Below, one piece after another: positions 29,732 through 40,800 of a stretch of 64,000 nt of DNA. The first letter of the stretch is position 1. Every line of letters starts with the position of its first letter. Origin of the DNA: Leishmania mexicana MHOM/GT/2001/U1103 (taxonomy: Eukaryota; Euglenozoa; Kinetoplastea; Trypanosomatida; Trypanosomatidae); NCBI RefSeq assembly GCF_000234665.1, contig NC_018333.1:309001-373000 (forward strand), given 5' to 3'. The notes beneath the pieces are model-generated. The model ran no database searches and was not told the origin of the DNA. It saw nothing but the letters and a program-made list of their open reading frames with translations. The position numbers and the translations under genes were made by a program.

Positions 29732-30748
29732 ATGTCCACCGTGGACATGTACATCGACGGGGCTGTCGCCTCCATGTGCGCCACCGTTATTTCAAACCCC
29801 TTTGACGTGATGCGAACACGCATGCAGCTGCAGGGAGAGCTGTGCAAGCGCGGCCAGTACCAGGTTGTGTACGACAACCTGGGGCAGGGTATGCTTCGCG
29901 TGGCTCGCGAAGAGGGCCTGCGTGCCCTTCAAAAGGGCCTCGTATCGTCTGTGATGTGGCAGGTGATGCAGAACGGGATTCGAGTGGGACTGTACCCTGC
30001 TGCGCGGGCCGAGGTGAGCTATGCGTGTGGGTCGGATGCCATCTACATCTCCGTGCTCGCGGGTGCCTTGTGCGGCCTCGTGGGCAGCTACTCTTCCTCG
30101 CCATTCCAGCTGGTGAAGACGCGCCTGCAATCGCAGCGCAACACGATTGCGACGGCGCGTGGCGATGTGCTCTCGAAGGCGACGACTGGGGAGCAGTACG
30201 ACTACGCTGGCGTGAAAGATGCGTTTTGCAAGATCTACAAGGGAGGCGGTCTGCGAGCGCTTTGGAAGGGCTCGCACATTGCGGCGCAGCGCACGCTGGT
30301 CGGCTCTGCCGCGCAGCTCACCGCGTACGATGTGGCGAAGCCTATAATTTGCCAGCGGATGGGATGGTCGGCCTCTGACATCCGCGTGCACATCTGCGCC
30401 GCCATTTTCGCCGCCTCATGTGTTATGTGCGTCATGAACCCGCTGGACGTTGTCATGACTCGGTCCTTCAATCACCGCGCTGGTGAGCCCGTGGCCTACT
30501 CCTCAAACCTCGCCGTAGCGACGTGGAAGATCTACCGCATCGAAGGCGTGCGTGGACTGTACAAGGGCTCCATGGCGCTCTTCTCTCGCTCCGCGCCCCA
30601 CAACATTGTGACATTCGTGGTGCTGGAGTACCTGCGCAAGCTGCGTGAGCGGTACACGAACCGCGCGTACACATCTGGGTCGTCCGTGGACAAGTCGATT
30701 GGGTTTAACAGGCTCATTGATGGAAAGAGCGGCAAGAATGCCTCCTAG
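29732..30748 (+). CDS. mitochondrial carrier family (SLC25) protein, 338 aa
   Basis: Three carrier repeats are clear. Their signatures are NPFDVMRTRMQLQ (Pro23-Arg30), SPFQLVKTRLQSQ and NPLDVVMTRSF, each ending an odd-numbered helix and each followed by a matrix stretch with an EEGLRALQKG / KGGGLRALWKG / IEGVRGLYKG motif. Six transmembrane helices are expected. In the second signature Asp is replaced by Gln (PFQLVKTR), as in the SLC25A34/35 and yeast OAC1 branch, which is the closest match by eye. The substrate (oxaloacetate, sulfate or other dicarboxylates in OAC1) is therefore only suggested. The ATG at 29732 is preferred over an in-frame GTG two codons earlier. The location would be the inner mitochondrial membrane. 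Confidence 0.9.
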   Translation: MSTVDMYIDGAVASMCATVISNPFDVMRTRMQLQGELCKRGQYQVVYDNLGQGMLRVAREEGLRALQKGLVSSVMWQVMQNGIRVGLYPAARAEVSYACGSDAIYISVLAGALCGLVGSYSSSPFQLVKTRLQSQRNTIATARGDVLSKATTGEQYDYAGVKDAFCKIYKGGGLRALWKGSHIAAQRTLVGSAAQLTAYDVAKPIICQRMGWSASDIRVHICAAIFAASCVMCVMNPLDVVMTRSFNHRAGEPVAYSSNLAVATWKIYRIEGVRGLYKGSMALFSRSAPHNIVTFVVLEYLRKLRERYTNRAYTSGSSVDKSIGFNRLIDGKSGKNAS

Positions 30749-31895
30749 TACACTGTGTTGGCCAGTACTGGCCGACGCGGGGTTGTTCTTGCTGTACGCG
30801 GGCTGGGTGAGCTGATTACCACTCAGCACACCAGAGAAGTTGTGCTCGTGCGGCAGACTCGCAACTCGCGCTGTTTCCACCTCGCCTGCTGCTGCTGCTC
30901 TGCCTTCTCGACTTCCATGTCCGGGCGACTGTGCTGTGTACTCGATGTAAGGATGTTCAACGTAGAGGAGAGGAGAGACGAGTGAGCCGCTTCGCGTCTT
31001 GCGCGGGTGGACGACGATGGCTGTGAGTGCGGACCGCATGGCGCTCACCCCATCCAGCTTCGGCACTGATATTCTTTTGGTTTTGGACCTTAAGCAGCGT
31101 TTACACCGCGTGGCACACACACACACACACACACACAAAAGGAAGGTGTGAAGGAACGACGCACAAGGAGGTGGCGCTGCTACGCTCCACTGGGGTGATG
31201 ACGGCTCGAATAGCCCCACCTTGGTGCAAGGGGGCCGGCGGCACGAGCTCCATCCTGCCCTATACGCAAGCAGCAAACGACCCGCGGGGGCACTGACAAG
31301 GTGTGCACCCATGGACGAGAGGCAGGGGCGGAGAGGCCCGCACCCTTTTGTGCGCTGCCAAGGCCTATGCCTGCATGGGCCTCGTGCATGTTAGGCGACG
31401 ACGGCAGCGGGCTATGGAAAAGGTGAGGATGGACCATCCCGACGTTACCTGCGGTGGCCTGCCTTCTTGTCTTGCCTCGCGAGCCATTGCATTGACCTTA
31501 TTGTTTCCTGTGCATGCGCGCACGCTTTCGCCGCAGCGGTGCTTCTTCTTCACCTTGGCGGCAATCCCTACTCGGCGCCACAGCGCGAGTATCTCTCTCT
31601 GTGTAGAGCGTCCCTGTGGTGCACCTGTTCCCTTTCTCGCCAACTTTTATACCCCTGCTCTCTTACGGGTGCTTGCTGTGCCCCTCGCCAACGCGCGCGT
31701 GCCCTTTCACGCTCGCGCAGATGTTGAAGACGACGGAGGGCGGACTCCTGCATCTGCCGACGTGATTGCGTCACCGCAGGGCCGAAGGGAGGCGGCATTC
31801 AAATCAGCGCAGGGGGGGGGGCGGGGCGGTGACTCATCTGTTACCCTCGCAGCACTGCACCTCTTCTCTGTTTTCTTTCATTGCAGTACTCTCGC
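30749..31895 (+). other. intergenic spacer with CA microsatellite
   Basis: 1.1 kb. It includes a CA repeat (31114-31137), a G-run near 31811-31820, and the polypyrimidine-AG just before the next gene. No gene is supported. Confidence 0.65.
31861..31886 (+). promoter_or_regulatory. candidate trans-splice acceptor for the ICT1-like gene
   Basis: CTCTTCTCTGTTTTCTTTCA then TTGCAG at 31886 is a textbook pyrimidine-AG signal only 9 bases before the ATG at 31896. Use of this site would fix the start codon. Confidence 0.6.
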
Positions 31896-32504
31896 ATGTC
31901 AGTGCGGCTGCTGCTCGGTGCGGGCCCGGTATGCGCCCGTCGGCTACCCCTGGGACCGTCGCCGATGCTGTCCTGCTGCGCCCCACACCTCCACACGAGT
32001 GTCTTGTGGTCGCTGACGGAGGGTGCGCGTGCGTCGCACACTAGCTCCAAGGAGGCAGGGTACTATCGGCTGCAGAACCCAAAGCACATCAACATTGACC
32101 CCTGTGTCTACGAGATTCGCACCATGCGCGGCAGCGGCCCAGGTGGGCAAGGCACGAATAGCAGCAGTAACAAGGTGGAGCTGCGCGCAGACATGGAGCT
32201 CCTGTCCGAGTTTTTCGACGACGAGCTACTTGCCGCACTGCGCCGCCACGAGACTGGCGGAGCGCTCACCAGTGACGGGACAACCATTGTCGTGAGCTGT
32301 CACGAGCACCGTAGCGCCTTGCAAAACAAAGAGGGCTGCTTGCGCAAGCTGCAGACGCTTCTGCACAGAGCGTCTTGGGTGCCCCCGGTGGGGGCCGGCA
32401 TCGTCGAGCGGCCATCCTTCATCGTCACAGAGCAGAAGGTTAGGCGACGCAAGAAGAGCAACACGAACCGCATGACCCGCTCCGCGCGTAGTGGGTCGTG
32501 GTGA
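31896..32504 (+). CDS. ICT1-type GGQ peptide-release factor, mitochondrial, 202 aa
   Basis: The product has a basic, acid-poor N terminus (MSVRLLLGAGPVCARRLPLG...), fitting mitochondrial import. It carries a single RF-1 domain with RGSGPGGQGTNSSSNKVELR, in which the catalytic GGQ is residues 83-85, and later GTTIVVSCHEHRSALQNKEGCLRKLQTLL, which parallels the RSQxxNxxxCLxKL segment of the family. It lacks codon-recognition domains. A basic tail (KVRRRKKSNTNRMTRSARSG) is present, as in ICT1 and ArfB, where it binds the empty mRNA channel. The likely role is hydrolysis of peptidyl-tRNA on stalled mitochondrial ribosomes. C12orf65/mtRF-R-type or another GGQ paralogue is the alternative. Confidence 0.88.
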   Translation: MSVRLLLGAGPVCARRLPLGPSPMLSCCAPHLHTSVLWSLTEGARASHTSSKEAGYYRLQNPKHINIDPCVYEIRTMRGSGPGGQGTNSSSNKVELRADMELLSEFFDDELLAALRRHETGGALTSDGTTIVVSCHEHRSALQNKEGCLRKLQTLLHRASWVPPVGAGIVERPSFIVTEQKVRRRKKSNTNRMTRSARSGSW

Positions 32505-33324
32505 GGTAAGGCGGCTCGGCGAGGGGTGGCGCTGCTCAGGGAAACGCTTGGTGCCGCGCCGTGTGTGTGTATACGCGAGTATGCAGTTTTGGGCAACCCC
32601 TTTCCCACTGCTGGGGCACTGCCTACCATTGCACAATGATGCGCTTGCCAAGTGTTTTCTTGTGCCCCCTCCGTGGCTGCCCCGCTCTTCTTCTAGCGTA
32701 CTCTCGCCCTGCGTCACGACGGGCTTGATCATCTTTCTCCTCGACTCCTCCTCAATTTACACAAGCACTGTTTAGAGCAGCGGATGCGTTGGTACTTGAG
32801 ACAGACAGGACGATGACCCCCCTCCCCCTCTTCTTGCTTCATCCACACGGCGTGCAGCGGGGGCTGACACGACACGCCAGGGGGGGGGTGACTGCCCTTA
32901 CGCCGCTCTTTCCTTTTGCGTACTCTCTGTCTCTGCGTTCACAAGACAGATCCACAGCCACACCTCTACAGGCTTGGGCAGACGAAGAGACGCGCCTCAG
33001 CGCGAAAAACGGTCTGCACGCAGCTCGACCTGTACCGCAAAAAAGTCGCGAGCTGTCAGTCATTTCCGTTGTCGCCGATGGGCTCAACACCCTGGCAGTG
33101 TGCTCATCCGCTATGTATGGCACTGCTTGCTTCGCCACTCTTTTCGAATTTTTTTCCTCCCCCAGATCTCTCCTCTCTCTTTTCCTCTGCAACTGCTCCG
33201 CTCTCTCTTCGCATTCCTCGCACGTGGACGCTTCTCACTCGAAACATCGCCTCTACGCCAGCCCCTCGCGGGCCTTTCTCCCCATCTTCCCCTCCCTCTC
33301 GCATCGTCCGCCCTGCACTGAGAA
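32505..33324 (+). other. intergenic spacer
   Basis: 0.8 kb without a supported gene. A G-run lies at 32880-32888, and a splice-acceptor candidate precedes the next gene. Confidence 0.65.
33141..33165 (+). promoter_or_regulatory. candidate trans-splice acceptor for the SDHAF2 gene
   Basis: A T/C tract (TTTTTTTCCTCCCCC) ends in CAG at 33165, followed by more C/T-rich sequence. It lies 160 bases upstream of the ATG at 33325. Confidence 0.45.
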
Positions 33325-34032
33325 ATGCTGCTCAGGCTCACTCTGTCGCGCGGTGCCGCTGCTGCTGCTGTTGCTGCCGCGCCCCTCGCCGCCACCATTA
33401 CCACGACTTCTGCCACGTCTGTTTCTCAGCGCTGGTGCAGTGGCATGACAAGCGACAAGTCCGGCGCAGCTGGCGCTGACCCGTTCACTTCCACAATAGC
33501 AAAGACGTTGCGTGAGAAGGTGTTTTCACGGGACTTCGCTGCCGTGAAGGCTGCCACACCGAAGGAGTCGGAACTGCTGAAGAAGTGGCGCACTGGTGAT
33601 GGCACACCGGAGCAGTCCCCGCGCCAACCGGCGACGCCGGGCACGGCAGACTCATCCGACGTGGAGCCGCAGATTGCAGAGGGCGCTCGGAATGTGGCTG
33701 TGTCGCACGGGAAGGCGTTCCGCGACTCCCGCCCTGTCGACCCCAAGGAGAGTGTAGAGTGCAAGCGCCGTCGGCTCATCTACCAATCGCGCTACCGTGG
33801 TATGGTGGAGATGGACCTCATCTTTGGCCACTTTGCGCGCTGCAAGCTCGAGACCCTCGACGCGTCCATGCTGGACGAATACGACACGCTCCTGAAGCAG
33901 CTGGACAGCGAGCTGTTCCGCTGGCTCGTCATGGGCGTGGATGCGCCGGAGGGGATGACGAAGCTGCGCTGCTTCGACGAGCTGCGTCGATTCATCAAGG
34001 AGGAGCGTACAGAGCTGCTGGGCTCCGACTGA
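33325..34032 (+). CDS. SDHAF2/SDH5 succinate dehydrogenase flavinylation factor, 235 aa
   Basis: The C-terminal third is an Sdh5 domain (about 147-225). It has RRRLIYQSRYRGMVEMDLIF, parallel to RLLYESRKRGMLENxLLL of SDHAF2, then a DEYDTLL segment (family LxxYDxLL) and a terminal helix pair. The SRxRG loop is kept (Ser155 to Gly159), and its glycine is the residue mutated in human paraganglioma (G78R). The N terminus MLLRLTLSRGAAAAAVAAAP is a mitochondrial-type presequence. Residues about 40-145 are an extra hydrophilic extension not found in the roughly 160-aa yeast and human proteins. The family promotes covalent FAD attachment to the SDH catalytic subunit in the matrix. Confidence 0.88.
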   Translation: MLLRLTLSRGAAAAAVAAAPLAATITTTSATSVSQRWCSGMTSDKSGAAGADPFTSTIAKTLREKVFSRDFAAVKAATPKESELLKKWRTGDGTPEQSPRQPATPGTADSSDVEPQIAEGARNVAVSHGKAFRDSRPVDPKESVECKRRRLIYQSRYRGMVEMDLIFGHFARCKLETLDASMLDEYDTLLKQLDSELFRWLVMGVDAPEGMTKLRCFDELRRFIKEERTELLGSD

Positions 34033-36224
34033 GCAGGGCTGGAGAAACTTCTCCGCAGCCATCGTGAGAGCGACCGCCCTTCTTATACCGGCTCGTCGTG
34101 CGAAGATGAGCAGCGTGAGATGAAGCGTCATGGTGCCGGTCCTTTGGCAATAGCGCCCCCCCTTCCTTCCTTCCGCCCTCCGCCTCTCTCGTTATGAAAT
34201 CCACTGCCACTCGCATTCACCGACGCGCGAGTGCGGCAAGTGCTGACGCGGCTTACAGAGGCGTTACCTCTCTTGCTGGCCTCCTCGCTCGCTCCTTCCT
34301 CTGTTTGCTTTCTACTTTGTGTGTGGCTCTGCAGTCGTGTGTGCCTTGTGATGGGTGTGCGATGTTGTGCTGCGCTGATGCGTGAACGTGCGGAAGACGA
34401 CGCCACAAGAAAAGGAAAATGATGAACCGCCCTCCCCACTGACGCTGTCGACCTCCACCCCTCCCCCGCTTGCCGTTCTCCTATGCGCTCATCTTTAAGT
34501 AGGAGTAGTGACGGCGGATTATGGAAATCAGAGAGACGGAGACGCAGGAGCTGCCAAACACCTTGCTCTCCTTGGCAATCCTGTGCTTGGGGTGGAGCGC
34601 CCCCCCTTCTCGCCTCTGTTTCGTTCTTGGCCGACACACTCCCGTTGCGACGTGAGTCGATATTTCCGTCGTGTGAGCGTCACCCTCCGTTGCGCCTCCT
34701 CTTTCTCCATCTCTCACTGTCTGCACAGGTCCTTCAGGAGGTGTATGTGGGTGTAATCGCATATCTCCGATAGCATGGACGAGGTGAATGCTGCCTTTTG
34801 CCCGTCGTGGACGTCGCTCTTGGGACGGATGAGGGGGGGAGGGAGAGAGGGAGGGGGGGGGTTCACCCAAGACAAGGCGAAAGCAAGTGCTACCGATACG
34901 TGCATCATCTTCACTCGCACATACTCTCTCCTTTTTTCCTTTCCGTCCATGCCCCATTTGCCACCACTCGATGTCGCATCATCGTACTCATCCGGCGTCA
35001 CCCCCTTTCTTCGGCACCAAACGATGGCTGGGCACGCACACGCACGTGCATGCATGGGACTCCTCTTCTCTGCTCTTCTCCCATTCGTTGCTCGCCTTTC
35101 CTTTTTTTGTTGCGTCCACAATCACCACCACTGCCACCGACGGCGCGCTAGTACTTCGCTGAGAGAAGTAACACGCAAGGGTCGTTCGCGTCTCTTCGGG
35201 TGCGCGCGGCTCGGAGGTTTATACCTTTCGCACCTTTGCACGCACGCGTCATATACTCTTTACGATTGCCAGATCATCACCGCCCGCGCATCTACACGCC
35301 CACCCGCCGAATAGAACACCTTCCCGTGCTTCCATTTCTTGGCATGTATCCAGCATTTACGTTGCGTGTTCTGCTCACACTCCCGGCCTCTGTCCGAGTT
35401 AGTCAGTCTCGCCTTTTTCTTTGTTTTTTCGCTTTGTGCCTCCCCTCCTCTCCCTCCCCTCTCCCTCCCTCTCACCCTTATACATACATATACACACACA
35501 GACAGACTGAAGCGCTCGCTGCGTTCTTTTCTTTTGTCCAGTATCTCGCCAACCGGTATAGTGCGCGTAGGAGAGGCGGCGCACGAGCGAAGCAGCAGCA
35601 ACCACAGCGAACAACAACAAAAACGACAGGCTTGCCTTTCCTTTATCCGCGCAGACTCCCTGCTACGTGTACTTCACACCCTCCACCCCAACGCGTGTGT
35701 CTGCGACGTACCAAAGATCGGCCTCTTTTCCCCCACCTTTCACACGTTCGACGACCTATTTGTTTTTTTCCAGCTGCTCGTCTCTGTATCTGCCCGCTTC
35801 CCTGCCACATCACATCACGCCGCCGCCACCTCCCCCCCCCCTCTCATCACGGCGGCATTTTCATTGGCGTGCCCAACCGCCGCTCTCATTTTTGTGCACA
35901 CGCGCCTCTCAATTCCCTCTGCGTGCCTGTGCTCGCGTCTTTGCTTGCCGCTCTCGGTCGTTTTCCCTTCACTGACCACTGTGGTTTGTCTGTCTGTGTA
36001 TCTCTTGTCTTTGTGCCTGCAGCGCCTCTCTGCGTGCAGATTCGCTTTGGTGTGTGTGCGTGTCTCAGTGAGGGACGGTGCTGGTGTGCGCATGCACGTG
36101 CATGCGCACACGAAGCACATCGACACGCCCGCACGCTGTCACAGCGACACCTTCTTTCTTCTCACTTTCAAAGGGGAGAGGATCTACGAAGCTGAGGGGG
36201 GGGTGAGAATATATCCACGCACAC

Positions 36225-36264
36225 GTATACCTCTATACATACACACATATATACATATATATAC

Positions 36265-36296
<32 letters not shown>

Positions 36297-36396
36297 GAAT
36301 ATACCTCTATACACACACACATACACACCTACACACTTATATATTTATTTATAGTGCGTAGCTGTTTGACGTGCTGAAAGTAGCACGACAGGCGAC

Positions 36397-36437
<41 letters not shown>
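36225..36437. repeat. TA/TATACA and GA microsatellites
   Basis: A long TA and TACA/CACA tract (36225-36354) with about 30 bases of pure TA is followed within 45 bases by ATATAT and a pure GA run (36397-36437). Confidence 0.9.
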
Positions 36438-37408
36438 CGGGGCGAAACAACAACAAAGAAACGAAAACGGAGGCCGCCGCCGCAAAAAAAAAAACGCATC
36501 TTCTTTCTCCTCCCCTCTTCGATACGGATCTGTGCGGTCCCCTTTCCTGCCTTCCCCCGCTCGTTGCGTCTGTCTGTGCCCTACCTTCTTCGCTCCTGCT
36601 CCCTCTCCCTCCCTCTCCTTCTCTCTCCCGCTCTCGGTTCCTCTTCTCTGCTTTCCAGCTTCTCGTTCGTCTGCCTTTTTTTCTTTCCCCAACTCGTCAC
36701 CAAGTTTGCCGCTGCCGCCTCCTCCTCCTCCCCTCCCCTATTAGTTTCGCTGTTTCACCTTTCTGGAACGCCTTTTGCAAAGTTATTTCGGTATCTCTAT
36801 ATGTGTATCTATCTATCCATATTTAGGTATGGGTTTATGGACATATACATGTATGTGCATGGGGTATGGTTTATTTTTATTTTTTATTTTTTAGTATTTC
36901 TTGCTCCTCCTTTTGTGTGGCATTACAGCCTTGTATTCCGTCTGCACTCGTGTTTTCGCGTCTTATGCGTGTGTTCTCTTCCTTGACCGCACATAGCGAC
37001 CCTTGATCTTCTTGTTTTCTGCCGCCCACTCCCTGACTCTCTCGCGGATTGCCCTTGCTTTCACCTGACAGACGTCTTCGCTCCTTTCCGCGCACTTGTT
37101 GCACCGCCGCTGTAGATTCCCTTCGTATTTCCGTTGGCGATGCTTATTGGCGCCCCCCTCCCGCTGTTCTCTCTCCCCCTCTGCTCTCTCTCTCTCTCCT
37201 CCCTCTGAAGGCCCCTTTCTGCGTTGTTTTAGCTTTTGGTTTGCCCTTCTCCACATCTTCCCATTCGTTTTTTTGTTGTTTTTGTTCTGGTTCGGCTCTT
37301 CTCCCGGCTGATCGACGCTTCTCATCCTCTTTCGTGGCCCCTTCAAGACTTGAGCTGACTCTTGCGTGTGCGAGACAAGTCGTGTTGCCTCTGCTGCCTT
37401 GTGAGCTC

Positions 37409-37417
37409 CACACACAG

Positions 37418-37450
<33 letters not shown>

Positions 37451-37584
37451 GACAGACAGGCTAGAGGGATCGACAGACGGGCAGACACAGACACGCTCAC
37501 GCGGGTCCCTCTCTCTGTCTCTCTTTCCCCTCTACGCGTCTTTGGGCGGGTGGGTGGGTGGGTGGGTGGGGGGACTCAGGCTGC

Positions 37585-37638
<54 letters not shown>
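37409..37638. repeat. CA/GACA, GGGT and TA microsatellite cluster
   Basis: In order: a CA run with GACA units (37409-37460), six GGG runs in a GGGT repeat (37544-37573), and a TA run of about 55 bases (37584-37638). The G-run repeat has strong G-quadruplex potential on the + strand. Confidence 0.9.
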
Positions 37639-37659
37639 CACCTTTAGCCCCTCGCACGT

Positions 37660-37740
37660 TTTCGTTGCTTCCCCCCTCCCCCTCCCCCTCCCTACTTCTT
37701 TATCTCTCTTTTCCCTTTGTGCGGTCGTGTCTCTGCCAAG
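37660..37740 (+). promoter_or_regulatory. candidate trans-splice acceptor for the giant IQ protein
   Basis: A long C/T tract (including CCCCCTCCCCCTCCCCCTCC and TTTATCTCTCTTTTCCCTTT) ends in GCCAAG at 37740, giving a 5' UTR of about 100 bases before the ATG at 37841. Confidence 0.5.
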
Positions 37741-37840
37741 GGTGCGGCCATGCGTTTCTCCGGATTATTATGGACACGAGTATTCTTATTATTCATTTGT
37801 TCTTGTGTGTGTGTGGTTGTGTGCGCATTCAACAAGTCAG

Positions 37841-40800
37841 ATGCTCGGCATGGCGCCATTGGTAAGGCCGTCTGGCGGCACCGCCAACGGGCAACAGCTT
37901 GCGGACACACGCGTCCCAGGTGATTCTTGTCGTCGAGATGCTGTTGTGTCGGAGCGCACGCGCGGCGAACAGGCCCTCCCACGATGGCGTACGGACGTTG
38001 GCGCTTGCGATGAGCGGCAGGCGGCGTTGACGTTCTCTGCCATGACCTGCAACAGCGACAACGGCACTGCAACCAAGAGGGCTCTAGCACACAATACTAC
38101 AACAGAGCCATTGTCTACCGCTAGGACAGCATCGTGGATGGCTCACAGCGCTGTACAGAGAGAGTCGGCTGGTGCGGAGGCACGCATGAAGGTCATAACG
38201 GCGGCCGTGGTATCTTCGCCGCCGCCGTTGCTGACGCACGCGTTGACTAGCGTACCCTCTGCGATCGCTTGCGCATCTTCATGTAGTGCTCTCACCTCCA
38301 GAGCATGTGCCAGCGGGGGCACCGACACCGCCGCCTCGCGTGTCCCTCGCACCTCACCCTCTTCAGCTCCAGTGGCCAGCAGCGACAACGCCACGCCGTG
38401 GTCGACGACGTTTCACACGGACGCCACGCGCGCGTCAGCGGCAGAGGCATACTGGGTTCCCTATGACGTCTATCTCGCTCTCTCGGCCCCGCTGCTGCGA
38501 GAGCGCGCCTTGCAAGACTGCGTTGCGACGCTGTGTTGTCCAATGACACAATCGGCGGAGGGCCAGTCGCGACTCGTCAAGATTGACAGCATCTTCTCTT
38601 TCCTTCTCCATGGCAATGCAGTGCTGCCGCCGATTGCCTCTGCTGCCGCGGTGGTGGCGCCGGTCTCGACGTCCCAGTCGCCCATGCAATCTTCGTCGTT
38701 GCTTCATCGGAGCGAGCAAGGCTCCCGCAACGGCAAAGCCGAACTCATCTCCTTCCCTCTTTTCTGCGTCCTCAGCGCAAAGCTGTGCACCGTGTCGCGA
38801 CGCACTCGATCGATCTGCTCCATCCACACTCCGGAGGCTCCCATTGGAGTACGGCTCGCCATGCACCCGGATCAGCGCGGTGACTGTGGCAGCTGCAGCC
38901 GCCACTGTAGTAACAGAACTGATTCGACGTATCCTGCTGTCCAGCAAGATCTCGCGGCCAAACCTGGCAGCGATGCCGGGGCGGCGCCACCTCGACACGA
39001 CGGCGGCAGAGACCATGTGCTTCTCCTCTTTGCCGAGCAGCTGATCAGCGCCCTTCCAGGGTTTCCTGTTGCGCTTCTGTACACGACAAGCCCGACCGGC
39101 GCTGTCGTCTCGGCGCCACCAGCGGAGGCTTCAACCTTCTGGGACAGCTGGCAGAAGACCCCACGTGCTGTGCGCCGAAGCGTTTCGTACGAGCATATAT
39201 GGAGTGTGGTGACACTGCGGAGGCTGGTGGCAATGCTGCAGCGTTGGGGCGTGGCCCCGGCGGCGGCGATGCGTCGGCTCTGCGTAGGGCCGCACTGCTC
39301 TTCTACCTCGCCGCTGCAGCCGACAGGAAAGCCTCACCCGCTCTATACCACGATGGACATTGCACATGGGCAAGGAGAGGAGGCGAGGACAGCGGCAACA
39401 GTGCGGGATACTACGTGTTCTTTGCGTCGACTCCAGTTACCTTTGGCAGAGCCCAGCTCTTCCCTCCTAGAGAGTCCGCCTCCCATGCCGACGGCCGCGT
39501 CCTCGCAGCTGACGAGGGTGAGCGTGATGGAGGCGCCACAGCACATAGTGGGCAGCAGTAGTAGTGGCAGTGCTGCGTGGGATTCCTTGTCGTCAGACGC
39601 CGGCGTTGTGCCGCACAGAGGCATGAGCACGCCTGCGATGCAAGGGACCGAAGCAGCTGTGCGGGCGCCGGCGACGCCGCTGAAACGCAGAAGGCGTGTG
39701 ACAGCTGGCGAGTGTGGTACCTGTGGCGTCATCACACCTCGTTCGCAAGACGTCCTGCTCAGCAGCGGTGAAAAGGATGACGCAGGTGACCCTGTGCACC
39801 CGTACAGGGCTGTAGGCGCGCCAGGCTCCGTCAACGCGGCACCAGAAGACAACCGCGGCCTTTATGGTCAGGTGCACCTGTATGACATTCCTTCGCCGCC
39901 GCCACCGCCGGCTGCCTCGTCCGTCACGACGTCTGCTGGTGGAGCCACCCTTGTGCAGCGTGCCGTGTCGGGGACGCCGCTGACGGAGAGCAGCATCGCA
40001 CTCTTCAACACCAGGCGCTTCCGATACCCGGATGTGCTGCAGCCACCGTTGCGGTTGCGCCTGCACACTTCTTCGTTCCTGGAGCGCACCAACGGCCCCG
40101 TTCGCGCGACGATGGGTGGGGCAATCCTGTCTGCGCCTCGCTGCCCAGGTGCACCGAAGCTCGTGACCACCGTGTCAACCAACATGCGCTACAGCTACAG
40201 TGGCGCGTTAGCGCATCCTTACGAGGTCTCGGCGTCAGATAAAACGCAGCAATCGGGGAACCGTCATCGGCGAAGGCACAGTGGCAGAGGTAGCCGCCTC
40301 ATCCATCAAGGCGATCATCGTCGAGACACGAATGTGCGCGATGCACCAGCGGAGCTTGCTGATGACCCCGGTGATGTCGAGCAGACGGGAGAGGTGCGAC
40401 AGGTCTCTGCCCGCCAACGCTCAGCCGATGGCTTGTCCGATCGTGGCAGGGTTTTAAGCAACGCAGCTGCACCAGCGCTGACTCCAACGCCACCCACTCG
40501 AAATGGGAATGACTGTTGCCTCGGTGCCCGGGAGCGCACGGTGCATGTGAACAGGTACTTGCAGGTCCTCATGAGTGCTGCGGCGCTCCGGCGCGCGGAC
40601 CCGTCGCCGATAGCGGTTGATGATTTTCCGCAACAACAGCAGCATGACACAGCTCATCGATACAGCACCAGCGACTCTCTTGCCACGGCAGCAGGGGCGA
40701 CTCCGTTGTGCGTCGCCAGCAGCAATAGTGGCACTGGCAGCAACACAAAGAACAGCCTGAATCGTAGTCGTGAGAGCGGGGGCGGCGGCATGGCCATGCC

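Larger units (their letters stand above)
34033..37840 (+). other. long spacer dense in simple repeats
   Basis: 3.8 kb with no convincing gene. After C/T-rich and G-rich runs (34837-34862), it carries a dense series of repeats from 36.2 to 37.6 kb (TA, GA, CA, GACA, GGGT, TA) and an unusually T-rich patch near 36860-36900. Two overlapping open frames at 35200-36361 are low complexity (Leu/Ser/Pro, Thr/His runs) and end in TA repeat. I do not regard them as coding. The last part, from about 37740, is probably the short 5' UTR of the IQ protein. Confidence 0.7.

Noticed and set aside
35200..36361. Two long overlapping open frames (331 and 340 codons) in the SDHAF2-IQ spacer
   Set aside because: Leu/Ser/Pro and Thr/His low complexity, both end in TA repeats, and open frames overlap in two phases, as in non-coding pyrimidine-rich DNA.
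36225..37638. TA-rich cluster as a centromere or replication origin
   Set aside because: No motif or strand-switch supports it; it is an ordinary spacer location and simple repeats are common in these spacers.
37049..37840. In-frame N-terminal extension of the IQ protein (264 codons)
   Set aside because: It reads through CA, GGGT and TA microsatellites and pyrimidine tracts, and a strong splice acceptor at about 37740 would remove it.
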